Shown here: in pieces, positions 27,035 through 36,714 of the stretch
Position numbering within the stretch: position 1 is the first letter of the stretch
Layout: each line of letters opens with the position of its first letter
Origin: Nonomuraea gerenzanensis
GTDB lineage: Bacteria; Actinomycetota; Actinomycetes; Streptosporangiales; Streptosporangiaceae
DNA: 64,000 nt
Direction: 5' to 3'
Assembly: GCF_020215645.1 (NCBI RefSeq)
Contig: NZ_CP084058.1
Location: 1,798,001-1,862,000, forward strand
Position numbers and translations under genes: made by a program
The notes under the pieces: generated by a model
Told to the model about the DNA's origin: nothing
What the model saw: only the letters and a program-made list of their open reading frames with translations
Database searches by the model: none

Positions 27035-28093
27035 ATGAGCAGGTCGTGGCGTGGCCTCATCGAGGAGTACCGCGAGCGTCTTCCGGTCACCGCGAAGACG
27101 CCGGTCATCACGCTGCTCGAGGGCGGTACGCCGCTGGTGCCCGCGCACCGCGTCTCGGCTCTCACGGGGTGTGACGTCTACCTGAAGGTGGAGGGGGCCA
27201 ACCCGACGGGCAGCTTCAAGGACCGCGGGATGACGATGGCCATCAGCAAGGCGGTCGAGGAGGGAGCCAAGGCGGTCATCTGCGCCTCCACCGGCAACAC
27301 CTCGGCCTCCGCCGCCGCCTACGCGGTGCGCGCGGGGCTGACCTGCGCCGTGCTGGTGCCACGGGGGAAGATCGCCATGGGCAAGCTGGCCCAGGCACTC
27401 GTTCACGGGGCCACGCTGCTGCAGGTCGAGGGGTCGTTCGACGACTGCCTGGAGATGACCCGCAAGCTGTCGTCCAGCTATCCGATCGCGCTGGTCAACT
27501 CCGTCAACCCGTTCAGGCTGCAGGGGCAGAAGACGGCGGCGTTCGAGATCGTCGACGCGCTCGGCGACGCGCCCGACATCCACTGCATCCCGGTGGGCAA
27601 CGCCGGCAACATCTCCGCGTACTGGATGGGCTACCAGGAGTACGCGGACGACGGCGTCTCGACCAGGCGGCCGCGCATGTTCGGCTTCCAGGCCAGCGGC
27701 GCGGCGCCCATCGTCGACGGCGCGCCGGTCGCCCACCCGCACACCATCGCCACCGCCATCCGCATCGGCAACCCCGCCTCCTGGTCCCTGGCCACCGCGG
27801 CGCGCGACGAGTCGGGCGGCACCATCCAGGCGGTGACCGACCGGCAGATCGCGGCCGCGTACAAGCTGCTGGCGCAGGAAGAGGGCGTGTTCGTGGAGCT
27901 GGCGTCGGCCGCCAGCGTCGCGGGGTTGCTGCAGGCGCACGCGCAGGGCATGGTGGAGTCGGGGCAGCGGATCGTGTGCACGGTCACGGGCAACGGGCTG
28001 AAGGACCCTGACTGGGCCATTTCGGGGGCTCCCGCGCCGGTGGTCATCCCCATCGACGTCCACGCCGCCGCGGCGGCGCTCAACCTCGCCTGA
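27035..28093 (+). CDS. thrC: Threonine synthase
   Basis: This PLP enzyme converts O-phosphohomoserine to threonine. The 352-residue length fits the short bacterial class II form. The PLP Lys is residue 62 in [10 protein letters not shown], and [13 protein letters not shown] and the phosphate-binding [10 protein letters not shown] loop are present. The ribosome binding site GGTAGGGAG precedes ATG 27035. It is followed by thrB with a short gap. TACACT at 26998-27003 may be the -10 of its promoter. Confidence 0.96.
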   Translation: MSRSWRGLIEEYRERLPVTAKTPVITLLEGGTPLVPAHRVSALTGCDVYLKVEGANPTGSFKDRGMTMAISKAVEEGAKAVICASTGNTSASAAAYAVRAGLTCAVLVPRGKIAMGKLAQALVHGATLLQVEGSFDDCLEMTRKLSSSYPIALVNSVNPFRLQGQKTAAFEIVDALGDAPDIHCIPVGNAGNISAYWMGYQEYADDGVSTRRPRMFGFQASGAAPIVDGAPVAHPHTIATAIRIGNPASWSLATAARDESGGTIQAVTDRQIAAAYKLLAQEEGVFVELASAASVAGLLQAHAQGMVESGQRIVCTVTGNGLKDPDWAISGAPAPVVIPIDVHAAAAALNLA

Positions 28094-28120
28094 CGGGGAG
28101 TGACGAGGATAAGTGAACGA

Positions 28121-29026
28121 ATGAGGACCGTTGACATTCGCGTGCCCGCGACGTCGGCGAACCTGGGGCCGGGTTTCGACGCGCTCGGGCTCGCGCTGAG
28201 CCTGCACGACGACGTGCGCGCCACGCTCACCGGGGAGCGCGGCGTCCACGTCACCGTGGAGGGCGAGGGTGCGGGGGAGGTGGATTCCGGCGAGGGGCAT
28301 CTGGTCGTCAAGGCCATGCGCAAGGCGTTCGACCGCATGGGCGTGCCTCAGCCGGAGGGCATACGCCTGCACTGCCGCAACCGGATCCCGCACGCACGGG
28401 GGCTGGGATCGTCGTCCGCGGCCGTGTGCGCGGGCATTCTCGCCGCGCGCGCTTTGGCTGATAGCGAACTTTCCGACGACGACGTCTACGCCCTGGCCAC
28501 GGAGATGGAAGGGCATCCCGACAACGTCGCCCCCTGCCTGGCGGGCGGGCTGACCGTCTCATGGTCCGACCACGACGGGCTGCCGCATATGGTGAGACTG
28601 GCTCCCGACCAGCGCATCCGTCCCGTCGCCGTCATTCCTTCGACGCGGCTGTCCACGGAGGCCGCACGGGGGCTGCTGCCGAAGGACGTGCCCCACAAGG
28701 ACGCCTCCTTCAACGCCGGCCGGGCCGCGTTGCTGATCGCCGCGCTGACCCAACGGCCCGAGCGAGAGCTGCTGCTCGCCGCCACGGAGGATCGGCTCCA
28801 CCAGCATTACCGCGCGCCTGCGATGAGGGCGAGCGCGGATCTGGTAGAACGTCTCCGTGCAGTGGGCGTGCCCGCGGTCGTTTCGGGAGCGGGTCCCACG
28901 GTTCTTGCGTTTTCGACATCGGATACGCAGGATTTGATCGCGCCAGAAGTGGGTAATGACTGGCACATCCAGCTAATGGACGTCGACCCGGTTGGTGCGG
29001 ACGTTCAGTTCCCCGAGACACGCTGA
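28121..29026 (+). CDS. thrB: Homoserine kinase
   Basis: This GHMP kinase phosphorylates homoserine to O-phosphohomoserine, the substrate of the ThrC encoded upstream. The 301-residue product shows PATSANLGPGFDALG at the N-terminus, the ATP-binding GLGSSSAAVCAG motif and the C-terminal VSGAGPTVLAF motif. I start at ATG 28121 with GAGG 12 bases upstream. GTG 28100 in the same frame is possible, but its ribosome binding site would abut the start. Confidence 0.95.
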   Translation: MRTVDIRVPATSANLGPGFDALGLALSLHDDVRATLTGERGVHVTVEGEGAGEVDSGEGHLVVKAMRKAFDRMGVPQPEGIRLHCRNRIPHARGLGSSSAAVCAGILAARALADSELSDDDVYALATEMEGHPDNVAPCLAGGLTVSWSDHDGLPHMVRLAPDQRIRPVAVIPSTRLSTEAARGLLPKDVPHKDASFNAGRAALLIAALTQRPERELLLAATEDRLHQHYRAPAMRASADLVERLRAVGVPAVVSGAGPTVLAFSTSDTQDLIAPEVGNDWHIQLMDVDPVGADVQFPETR

Positions 29027-29483
29027 TGCCTCTTTAGACCTTCAGGGAATAGCCGTGTGCGCTGGTGATGTTAGGCTGATAGCCGCACCAGATGCCCCCT
29101 TGGTGGGTGCGTGCTTGTCAGCCACACATCGCTGCATCATGCTTCACGTCGCGAGGCGGAAGCAGCGCGGCTGTCTCCCCGGAATCCGTTGCCTCCGGTT
29201 GGCCCACACCCGGTTGGCTCAACGTGAGGTGGCGACGACGGGGATCTGCGCGTTCGAATCACATCGACATCTGGTTGGCGACAGCAATCTGGGGGGTGTC
29301 AGCCACGCGCCAAGGGCCATCGGCGGCGTGGAAGAACCCCTCCCCAAGAGTGGCGGCCGTCTGCATCGACAGCCGAAGATCGCAAAGTGCACCCCGACCC
29401 GGTCTGTCCCGCCGGATCGCAAGCACCTCCGGGACGCCCGGAAGAACAAATCCGGCGCCCGACCCCTGGGAAGGACCTTTTAG
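29027..29483 (+). promoter_or_regulatory. Long untranslated region upstream of rho with candidate extended -10 promoter
   Basis: No gene is supported in these 457 bases. TG-T-TAGGCT (29069-29077) is a good extended -10, which would give rho a leader of about 400 nt. Near its end GTCCCG (29406-29411) can pair with CGGGAC (29430-29435), and the last 100 bases are C-rich. Rho autoregulation through its own leader is known in other bacteria, so an attenuator is a reasonable guess. Confidence 0.4.
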
Positions 29484-31583
29484 TTGAGCGACACCACCGA
29501 ACTCCTCTCCGACGCGTCAGGCGCTGAGCCGGCGTCCGGCGACACCCCCACCCGCGCCGCGGCCAAGCCGCGTGCGCGTCGCTCCGGCACCGGCCTGTCC
29601 GCCAAGGTGCTGCCCGAGCTGCAGAAGATGGCAGCGGAGCTGGGCATCAGCGGGACCGGGCGCATGCGGAAGAGCCAGCTCATCGCGGCCATCCAGGAGA
29701 AGCAGGGTGGCGGATCCGGAGACGGCGCACCGACGGCCGCGGCTGTGGCCGAGTCGCCCGCCCCGAGCACGGAGGCGGCGCCCGCGGCCGAGCGGCCCAC
29801 CCGTACGCGCAGGGAACGTTCCCGTACCAAGCCCGCCGACAAGCCCGCCGAGGAGACCGCCGCGCAGCCCGCCGTGGCGCAGGCCGCCGAGGCGGCTGCC
29901 GCGCCCGCGGTCAGCGCGCCGGAGCCGGTCGCGGCAGCCCCGGCGGAGCCCGTCGTGGAGCAGCAGTCCCAGCCCGTGGAGACGCAGCAGGGCGAGTCGC
30001 GCTCCGAGCGCGGCGAGAGCCGGCGCGAGCGCCGCAGCCGTGGCGAGCGCCGCGAGCGCGGCGACCGCGGCAGCGACCGCGGTGAGGGCGGCCGCGCCGA
30101 GAGCAGCCGTGACGGCCGTGACCGTGACGGCGCCCGTGACGGTGCCCGTGATGGCGCCCGCGACGGCGGTCGTGACGGTCGTGACCGTGACGGTCGCGAC
30201 GGCGGCCGTGGCGAGCAGCGTGACCGCGTCGCCGCCGACTCCGGCAGCCGGGGCGACCAGCGCGGCGCCCGCGACGGTGGCCGTGACGGCGCCCGTGACG
30301 GTGGCCGCGACGGTGGCCGCGACAGCGCGCGTGACGGCGACGACGACGAGCGCGGCGGGCGCGGCCGCAGGGGCCGCTTCAGGGAGCGCAACCGCGGCCG
30401 TGGCCGCGAGCGTTTCGAGACGGGCGAGCCCGTCATCGGTGACGACGACGTGCTCATCCCGATCGCCGGCATCCTCGACATCCTCGACAACTACGCCTTC
30501 GTCAGGACCAGCGGTTACCTGCCCGGCAGCAACGACGTCTACGTCTCGCTGGCCCAGATCCGCCGCAACGGCCTGCGCAAGGGCGACGTCATCACCGGCG
30601 CCGTCAGGCAGCCGCGCGAGGGCGAGCGCCGCGAGAAGTTCAACGCCCTGGTCCGCCTCGACACCGTCAACGGCATGGACCCGGAGCAGGCCCGCAACCG
30701 GCCCGACTTCAACAAGCTGACGCCGCTCTACCCGCAGGAGCGCCTGCGCCTCGAGACCGAGCCGAACATCCTCACCACGCGGATCATCGACCTCGTCTCG
30801 CCGATCGGCAAGGGCCAGCGCGGCCTCATCGTCTCCCCGCCCAAGGCCGGCAAGACGATGGTGCTGCAGTCCATCGCCAACGCGCTCACCCGCAACAACC
30901 CCGAGTGCCACCTCATGGTCGTGCTTGTGGACGAGCGGCCCGAAGAGGTCACCGACATGCAGCGGTCGGTCAAGGGCGAGGTCATCCACTCGACCTTCGA
31001 CCGTCCCGCCGAGGACCACACCACGGTCGCCGAGCTGGCCATCGAGCGCGCCAAGCGCCTGGTGGAGCTGGGCCACGACGTGGTCGTGCTGCTCGACTCG
31101 ATCACCCGTCTCGGCCGCGCCTACAACCTGGCCGCGCCGGCGTCCGGGCGCATCCTGTCGGGTGGTGTCGACTCCACGGCGCTCTACCCGCCGAAGCGGT
31201 TCTTCGGCGCCGCCCGCAACATCGAGAACGGCGGCTCGCTGACGATCCTCGCCACGGCCCTGGTCGAGACCGGGTCCAAGATGGACGAGGTCATCTTCGA
31301 GGAGTTCAAGGGCACCGGCAACATGGAGCTCAAGCTCAACCGCTCCCTGGCCGACAAGCGCATCTTCCCCGCGGTGGACGTCGACGCGTCCAGCACCCGT
31401 AAGGAAGAGATCCTCATGGCCAAGGAGGAGCTGCAGATCGTCTGGAAGCTGCGGCGCGTCCTGCACGCGCTCGACATGCAGCAGGCGCTGGAGCTGCTTC
31501 TGGAGAAGATGAAGGAGACGAAGTCCAACGCGGAGTTCCTCCTCCAGGTCCAGAAGACCACGGTGAGCAACGACCGCGACTAG
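29484..31583 (+). CDS. rho: Transcription termination factor Rho
   Basis: Rho is a hexameric RNA helicase that ends transcription. At 699 residues it is far longer than the E. coli form (419) because of an N-terminal extension. Residues 1-60 hold the Rho-N helices, and 85-310 are disordered, first Ala/Pro/Glu-rich and then Arg/Asp/Gly repeats. The RNA-binding domain starts near 320 (VLIPIAGILDILDNYAFVRT), Walker A (SPPKAGKT) is near 450, and Walker B (VVVLLDSITRLGRAYN) near 535. The start is TTG 29484 after GGAAGGA. The insert type is known from Micrococcus and Mycobacterium Rho. Confidence 0.97.
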   Translation: MSDTTELLSDASGAEPASGDTPTRAAAKPRARRSGTGLSAKVLPELQKMAAELGISGTGRMRKSQLIAAIQEKQGGGSGDGAPTAAAVAESPAPSTEAAPAAERPTRTRRERSRTKPADKPAEETAAQPAVAQAAEAAAAPAVSAPEPVAAAPAEPVVEQQSQPVETQQGESRSERGESRRERRSRGERRERGDRGSDRGEGGRAESSRDGRDRDGARDGARDGARDGGRDGRDRDGRDGGRGEQRDRVAADSGSRGDQRGARDGGRDGARDGGRDGGRDSARDGDDDERGGRGRRGRFRERNRGRGRERFETGEPVIGDDDVLIPIAGILDILDNYAFVRTSGYLPGSNDVYVSLAQIRRNGLRKGDVITGAVRQPREGERREKFNALVRLDTVNGMDPEQARNRPDFNKLTPLYPQERLRLETEPNILTTRIIDLVSPIGKGQRGLIVSPPKAGKTMVLQSIANALTRNNPECHLMVVLVDERPEEVTDMQRSVKGEVIHSTFDRPAEDHTTVAELAIERAKRLVELGHDVVVLLDSITRLGRAYNLAAPASGRILSGGVDSTALYPPKRFFGAARNIENGGSLTILATALVETGSKMDEVIFEEFKGTGNMELKLNRSLADKRIFPAVDVDASSTRKEEILMAKEELQIVWKLRRVLHALDMQQALELLLEKMKETKSNAEFLLQVQKTTVSNDRD
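30112..30345 (+). repeat. Low-complexity repeat tract encoding RDG-type repeats in Rho
   Basis: Units close to GACGGCGCCCGT and GACGGTGGCCGT recur many times and encode strings of Arg-Asp-Gly with Ala or Gly. The tract is prone to slippage and its length may vary between strains. It is coding repeat sequence, with no spacer structure of a CRISPR. Confidence 0.8.
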
Positions 31584-31597
31584 CGAGTCCGTGGCTG

Positions 31598-31628
31598 AGG
31601 GGGCGGCAGGCTGGTTCTGCCGCCCCCT
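31598..31628 (+). terminator. Terminator hairpin after rho
   Basis: A perfect 12-bp stem, AGGGGGCGGCAG and CTGCCGCCCCCT, closes a 7-base loop 15 bases after the rho stop codon. There is only a weak T tract, as is common in high-G+C genomes. Confidence 0.8.
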
Positions 31629-31718
31629 TCGCTTGCGCCCGGGGGGTGGGGCTAGCCCCACCCCCCGACGGTTGCCTGCCGTATTCCCGCCGCGGCGCCG
31701 CCGGTGCAGGCTTGCAGC

Positions 31719-32981
31719 ATGCGGACGGTGGCGTTGAAGAACCGCGTGCCGTTGGGGCCGATGGGGCCGCTCGGCGTGCTGGTGGATCCGATGACGTGGC
31801 GCGCGGCGCCGTACCTGCTGGTCAGCGGGGCGCTCGGGCTGATGTGGTATTTCGTGCTGGCCATCACGATCTCCGTCTCCCTCGCTCTGGCGGTGGTCTG
31901 GGTCGGGGTGCCGCTCGCGATCGCCACCGTGCTGCTGTGGCGCGGCAGGGCCCGGCTGGAGCGGCGGCTGCTGCGGCTGGCGTTCGGGATCGACATCGCC
32001 GACCCGTACCGGCCGCGTCCGGCGCGCGGGCTCGGCGCGCACGTGCAGTGGCTGCTGAAGGACCCGGCGACCTGGCGGGATCTGGGCTACCTGCTCATGC
32101 TGCTGCCGCTGGGGGCGATCGAGGGCGTGGTGTCGTTCGCCATGTGGATGGCGACGGGCGGGCTGCTGCTGGCGCCCCTCGTGTATCCGCTGGAGGAGGG
32201 GGCGGGCGGCAGCGGCTACTTCGTCGAGGACTGGACGGGGGCCTGGGGCGCCGGCTTCTTCGGCGCGCTGCTGCTGGTGCTCAGCGCGTACCTGGCCAAA
32301 GGGATGGCCTGGCTGCACGGGACGCTGGCGACGGTGCTGCTCGGCGGCGGCGAGGAGGAGCGGCTGCGGGCCAGCAGGGCCCGCGGCATCGACGCTGCCG
32401 AGGCCGAGCGGCGCAGGATCGAGCGCGACCTGCACGACGGCGCCCAGCAGCGGCTGCTGTCGGTGGCGGTGGACCTCGGGCGGGCGCAGTCGAAGTTCGA
32501 CAGCGACCCCGAGACGGTCAGGGAGCTCATCGCGCAGGCCCACGCCGGCACCAAGGCGGCCATCGCCGAGCTGCGGAACCTGGCCAGAGGCATCCACCCG
32601 GCCATCCTGAGCGACCGGGGTCTCGACGCGGCCCTGTCGGGGCTGGCCGCGCGGGCGCCGATCAGGGTGGACGTGTCGGCCGACCTGGACGAGCGGCCGC
32701 CGCCCGCCGTGGAGAGCATCGCCTACTTCACCGTGGCCGAGGCGCTGGCGAACATGGCCAAGCACGCCGGTGCCACCGAGGCGTCGGTCACCGTGTTCAG
32801 GGACCGGCGCGGCGTGATCGTGGACGTGTGGGACAACGGCATCGGGGGCGCCGTCGCCATCCCCGGCGGCGGCCTGTCGGGGCTGGCCGACCGGGCGGCC
32901 ACCATCGACGGTGTGCTGGTCGTGCACAGCCCCGTGGGCGGGCCCACGATCATCCGCGCGGAGCTGCCCTGCGAGTGGTAA
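31719..32981 (+). CDS. NarL-type sensor histidine kinase with membrane sensor domain
   Basis: The 420-residue protein has four hydrophobic segments in its first 210 residues, consistent with a small actinobacterial 'putative sensor' domain. A HisKA_3 dimerisation helix follows, with the phospho-acceptor His in ERDLHDGAQQRLL (near residue 238), and an HATPase domain with NMAKHAGA and WDNGIGG. It passes phosphate to the response regulator encoded 9 bp downstream. ATG 31719 has a weak AGG upstream; GTG 31704 is an alternative. The signal is unknown. Confidence 0.9.
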   Translation: MRTVALKNRVPLGPMGPLGVLVDPMTWRAAPYLLVSGALGLMWYFVLAITISVSLALAVVWVGVPLAIATVLLWRGRARLERRLLRLAFGIDIADPYRPRPARGLGAHVQWLLKDPATWRDLGYLLMLLPLGAIEGVVSFAMWMATGGLLLAPLVYPLEEGAGGSGYFVEDWTGAWGAGFFGALLLVLSAYLAKGMAWLHGTLATVLLGGGEEERLRASRARGIDAAEAERRRIERDLHDGAQQRLLSVAVDLGRAQSKFDSDPETVRELIAQAHAGTKAAIAELRNLARGIHPAILSDRGLDAALSGLAARAPIRVDVSADLDERPPPAVESIAYFTVAEALANMAKHAGATEASVTVFRDRRGVIVDVWDNGIGGAVAIPGGGLSGLADRAATIDGVLVVHSPVGGPTIIRAELPCEW

Positions 32982-32990
32982 GCCTGGGTC

Positions 32991-33626
32991 ATGCGCGTGG
33001 TCATCGCCGAGGACTCCGTACTGCTGCGGGAGGGGCTGGCGCGGCTGCTGGCCGACGGCGGCATCGACACGGTCGCGGCCGTCTCCGACGGGCCCGCGCT
33101 GGTGGCCGCCGTCGCCGAGCACGCACCCGACCTGGCGATCGTGGACGTGCGGATGCCGCCCACGCACACCGACGAGGGCCTGCGGGCCGCGCTGCAGGTG
33201 CGCGCGGCCCGGCCCGACTTCCCGATCCTGGTGCTGTCGCAGTACGTCGAGGAGCGCTACGCCGGCGACCTCATCGGCCGGGCCGTCGGATACCTGCTCA
33301 AGGAGCGGGTGGCGGACGTGGCGGAGTTCCTGGCGGCGGTGCGGCAGGTGGCGGGCGGCGGCACGGTCATCGACCCCGAGGTGGTGGTGCAGTTGCTGAG
33401 CCGCCAGCGCCGCGGCGCGCCGCTGGACTCGCTGTCGCCCCGCGAGCGCGAGGTGCTCGCGCTGATGGCCGAGGGCCGCTCCAACACCGCCATCGCCGCC
33501 CGCCTGGTCGTCACCGAGGGCGCCGTGGAGAAGCACATCTCCGGGATCTTCGCCAAGCTCATGCTGGGCCCCGCGCCGGAGGACCACCGGCGGGTGCTGG
33601 CCGTCCTGACGTACCTGGGGCGCTGA
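32991..33626 (+). CDS. LuxR-family response regulator
   Basis: This 211-residue partner of the kinase just upstream has a receiver domain (acidic pair ED at residues 6-7, phospho-acceptor Asp in AIVDVRMP near 54, Lys in YLLKERV near 105) and a C-terminal LuxR helix-turn-helix (LSPREREVLALMAEGRSNTAIA, near 147-168). Targets cannot be told from the sequence. These two-component genes are inserted between rho and rpmE. Confidence 0.93.
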   Translation: MRVVIAEDSVLLREGLARLLADGGIDTVAAVSDGPALVAAVAEHAPDLAIVDVRMPPTHTDEGLRAALQVRAARPDFPILVLSQYVEERYAGDLIGRAVGYLLKERVADVAEFLAAVRQVAGGGTVIDPEVVVQLLSRQRRGAPLDSLSPREREVLALMAEGRSNTAIAARLVVTEGAVEKHISGIFAKLMLGPAPEDHRRVLAVLTYLGR

Positions 33627-33755
33627 TCCCGAAGGGGAATGTCCGATGGCCTGGGATGGTTACACGATCTGGCACACTGGTAGCTGACCATTTTGCGGTT
33701 CCGGTTCACGCCATGCGTGAAGGCGACCCGGCGGCCGCACCCCGAAAGGACAGCG

Positions 33756-33974
33756 ATGAAGCGCGACATCCACCCCGAGTACCACGTGACGCAGGTCTCC
33801 TGCTCCTGCGGCAACACGTTCACCACCCGCAGCACCGCCAAGAACGGCGTCATCCACGCCGACGTGTGCTCGGCCTGCCACCCGTTCTACACGGGCAAGC
33901 AGAAGATCCTCGACACCGGCGGCCGGGTGGCCCGCTTCGAGAAGCGCTTCGGCAAGAAGGCCACGGGCAAGTAG
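33756..33974 (+). CDS. rpmE: 50S ribosomal protein L31, zinc-binding form
   Basis: This 72-residue ribosomal protein carries four Cys residues at positions 16, 18, 38 and 41, so it is the zinc-containing (C+) paralogue rather than the zinc-free stress form. Start ATG 33756 follows AAAGGA. A strong hairpin follows the gene before prfA. Confidence 0.95.
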   Translation: MKRDIHPEYHVTQVSCSCGNTFTTRSTAKNGVIHADVCSACHPFYTGKQKILDTGGRVARFEKRFGKKATGK

Positions 33975-33982
33975 CTCCACCC

Positions 33983-34023
33983 ACGCCGGCCCGGACGCAC
34001 CCCGGTGCGCCCTGGGTCGGCGT
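33983..34023 (+). terminator. Stem-loop between rpmE and prfA
   Basis: ACGCCG-g-CCC (33983-33992) pairs with GGG-t-CGGCGT (34014-34023), and within it CGCACC (33996-34001) pairs with GGTGCG (34004-34009) around a CC loop. It could end or attenuate the rpmE transcript, limiting read-through into prfA. No T tract follows. Confidence 0.6.
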
Positions 34024-34064
34024 TGTTGGTGAACGGCCATACTTTTACGAAAAAAGGACCCACG

Positions 34065-35117
34065 GTGAACCTCGACGAGTTGCTCAAGGAGTATTCCGAG
34101 CTGGAGCTGCAGCTCGCCGACCCCGCCGTGCACGCAGACCAGAACAAGGCCCGCACGCTCGGTCGCCGCTACTCCCAGCTCACGCCGATCGTCGGCACCT
34201 ACCGCGAGCTCGACTCCGTCCGCGAGGACCTGGTGGCCGCCAAGGAGCTGGCCGGCGAGGACGAGACGTTCGCCGCCGAGGCCGCCGAGCTGGAGGAGCG
34301 CATCCCGCAGCTGGAGGAGAAGCTCAGGCACCTGCTCATCCCGCGCGATCCCAACGATGACAAGGACATCATCATGGAGATCAAGGCGGGCGAGGGCGGC
34401 GAGGAGTCCGCGCTGTTCGCGGGCGACCTGCTGCGGATGTACCTCCGCTACGCCGAGCGGCTCGGCTGGAAGACCGAGATCATCGACAGCCAGCCCTCCG
34501 ACCTGGGCGGATACAAGGACGTCACGGTCGGCATCCGGGCCAAGGGCGACGAGGGCGTCTGGTCGCGGCTGAAGTACGAGGGCGGGGTGCACCGCGTGCA
34601 GCGGGTGCCCGTCACCGAGTCGCAGGGCCGCATCCACACCAGCGCCGCGGGCGTGCTCGTCTACCCGGAGGCGGAGGAGGTCGACGTCCAGATCGACCCC
34701 AACGACCTGCGCATCGACGTCTACCGCTCCAGCGGCCCCGGCGGCCAGAGCGTCAACACCACCGACTCCGCGGTCCGCATCACCCACCTGCCCACCGGCG
34801 TCGTCGTCTCGTGCCAGAACGAGAAGAGCCAGCTGCAGAACAAGGAGTCGGCCCTGCGCATCCTGCGCGCCCGGCTGCTGGCCATCGCGCAGGAGGAGGC
34901 CGAGGCCGCGGCCCAGGCCGAGCGCAAGTCGCAGGTGCGCACCGTCGACCGCTCCGAGCGGGTCCGCACCTACAACTTCCCGGAAAACCGGATCTCCGAC
35001 CACCGCGTCGGCTTCAAGGCGTATAACCTCGACCAGGTTCTCGACGGCGAGCTGACCGCCGTCACCCAGGCCCTCATCGACGCCGAAATGGCGGAGAAGC
35101 TCGCACAACACTCATGA
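34065..35117 (+). CDS. prfA: Peptide chain release factor 1
   Basis: RF1 reads UAA and UAG and triggers release of the finished peptide. The 350-residue protein has the stop-recognition motif PVT in [14 protein letters not shown] and the catalytic GGQ in [14 protein letters not shown] (near residue 226), followed by the usual basic C-terminal part. The start is GTG 34065 after AAAAAAGGA. It overlaps prmC, whose product methylates the GGQ glutamine. Confidence 0.96.
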   Translation: MNLDELLKEYSELELQLADPAVHADQNKARTLGRRYSQLTPIVGTYRELDSVREDLVAAKELAGEDETFAAEAAELEERIPQLEEKLRHLLIPRDPNDDKDIIMEIKAGEGGEESALFAGDLLRMYLRYAERLGWKTEIIDSQPSDLGGYKDVTVGIRAKGDEGVWSRLKYEGGVHRVQRVPVTESQGRIHTSAAGVLVYPEAEEVDVQIDPNDLRIDVYRSSGPGGQSVNTTDSAVRITHLPTGVVVSCQNEKSQLQNKESALRILRARLLAIAQEEAEAAAQAERKSQVRTVDRSERVRTYNFPENRISDHRVGFKAYNLDQVLDGELTAVTQALIDAEMAEKLAQHS

Positions 35118-35968
35118 CATTTCTGCTGGACGAGATCGCGCTCGCCACCGCCCGGCTCGCCGAGGCAGGCGTTCCTTCGCCGCGCACCGACGCGGAGGAG
35201 ATCGCGGCGTTCGTCCACGGTGTGCGCAGGAGCGAGCTCCACACGGTCAAGGACTCCGAGTTCGACGCGCTCTTCTGGGAGGGTGTCGCCCGGCGTGAGG
35301 CCCGCGAGCCGCTGCAGCACATCACCGGACACGCCTACTTCCGCTACCTGGAGCTGGCGGTCGGGCCCGGCGTGTTCGTGCCGCGCCCCGAGACCGAGGT
35401 GATGGCCGGCTGGGCCATCGAGACGCTGCGCGAGATGGACGTCAACGCGCCCCTCGTGGTCGACCTCGGCACCGGCTCAGGTGCGATCGCCCTGTCCATC
35501 GCCCAGGAGGTGGCGCTGGCCGAGGTGCACGCCGTGGAGGTCGATCCGGCGGCGTACACGTGGGCCAAGCGCAACATCTCCGAGCTCGGCCAGGGCCGCA
35601 CCCACCTGCACCCGGAAGACCTCGCCGAGGCGCTGCCGGAGCTCAACGGCAAGGTCGACCTGGTCATCTCCAACCCGCCGTACATCCCGCCCGGCGCCAT
35701 CCCGCGCGACCCCGAGGTGCGCGACTACGACCCGTCCCGGGCGTTGTTCGGCTCGGGCGACGACGGGCTCGGCGAGGTGCGCGCGGTGGAGCGCACGGCC
35801 CGCCGCCTGCTGCGCCCCGGCGGCTGGGTGGCCGTCGAACACGCCGACGAACAGGGCAGGGCCGTCTACCTGACCTTCCCCGAGGACAACGGCTGGCGCG
35901 ACGTGCGCCTGCGCCAGGACCTCACCAGAAGAGACCGCTTCGTCACGGCCCGGCTGGGCCAGGACTAG
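35114..35968 (+). CDS. prmC: Release factor glutamine methyltransferase
   Basis: This SAM-dependent enzyme of 284 residues N5-methylates the Gln of the GGQ motif in release factors. It shows a helical N-terminal substrate-binding part with [14 protein letters not shown], the SAM-binding [13 protein letters not shown] (near 117-129) and the catalytic NPPY (near 187). The ATGA overlap with prfA links enzyme and substrate. Confidence 0.96.
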   Translation: MTFLLDEIALATARLAEAGVPSPRTDAEEIAAFVHGVRRSELHTVKDSEFDALFWEGVARREAREPLQHITGHAYFRYLELAVGPGVFVPRPETEVMAGWAIETLREMDVNAPLVVDLGTGSGAIALSIAQEVALAEVHAVEVDPAAYTWAKRNISELGQGRTHLHPEDLAEALPELNGKVDLVISNPPYIPPGAIPRDPEVRDYDPSRALFGSGDDGLGEVRAVERTARRLLRPGGWVAVEHADEQGRAVYLTFPEDNGWRDVRLRQDLTRRDRFVTARLGQD

Positions 35969-35969
35969 G

Positions 35970-36626
35970 ATGCACGCCGTGGGACGACGTTTTGACTGCT
36001 CCGACCCCGACCAGCGGACCATCGCGCTGATGGAGGCCGCCGCGGCCGTCCGCCGCGGGGACCTCGTGGTGCTGCCGACCGACACCGTTTACGGCATCGG
36101 CGCCGACGCCTTCACCCCGGCGGCCGTCCAGTCGCTGCTCGACGCCAAGGGCCGGGGCCGCGACATGCCGCCGCCCGTGCTCGTGGGCACCGTCAGAGCC
36201 GCCACAGCGCTCGTGGACGACCTCGGAGCGTACGGGCAGGACTTGATAGACGCCTTCTGGCCCGGGCCGCTCACGCTCGTCTGCAAGGCCAACAGGGCCC
36301 TTTCCTGGGACCTGGGCGACACCAAGGGCACGGTGGCGGTCCGCATGCCGCTGCACCCGGTCGCGCTCGACCTGCTCAAGGAGACCGGCCCCATGGCCGT
36401 CTCCAGCGCCAACCGCTCCGGCGCGCCCGCCGCCACCACCGCGGAGGAGGCCGAGGAGCAGCTCGGCGACTCCGTCGAGGTCTACCTCGACGGCGGCAAG
36501 ACCACCGACCACACCCCCTCCACCATCCTCGACCTCACCACGGCCGTGCCCCGGCTGCTGCGGCGCGGGGCCATCCCGGTGGAGAAGCTGCGCGGCATCA
36601 TCGGGTACGTCGCCACCGACGACTGA
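35970..36626 (+). CDS. tsaC: L-threonylcarbamoyladenylate synthase (Sua5/YrdC family)
   Basis: The 218-residue enzyme forms threonylcarbamoyl-AMP for the t6A37 modification of tRNAs that read ANN codons. It has the YrdC core with VVLPTDTVYGIGADAF, the KGRGRDMPPPVLV nucleotide pocket and SSANRSGAPAATT. It lacks the extra Sua5 C-terminal domain. The start codon lies 1 bp after the prmC stop; GTG 35979 would remove three residues. Confidence 0.94.
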   Translation: MHAVGRRFDCSDPDQRTIALMEAAAAVRRGDLVVLPTDTVYGIGADAFTPAAVQSLLDAKGRGRDMPPPVLVGTVRAATALVDDLGAYGQDLIDAFWPGPLTLVCKANRALSWDLGDTKGTVAVRMPLHPVALDLLKETGPMAVSSANRSGAPAATTAEEAEEQLGDSVEVYLDGGKTTDHTPSTILDLTTAVPRLLRRGAIPVEKLRGIIGYVATDD

Positions 36627-36714
36627 CGTATACCGGCTGCTTATTCCGGCTGCTATCGCGCTCGGGCCGTGATTACGGTGAGGCCCGGAGCGGCGATACG
36701 TCCGGGAGTGGCCC

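Noticed and set aside
29517..33587. Very long open frame on the minus strand opposite rho, the kinase and the regulator
   Set aside because: The plus strand encodes recognisable proteins across the whole stretch. The minus frame is low-complexity and crosses several genes and a terminator; it is an artefact of high G+C.
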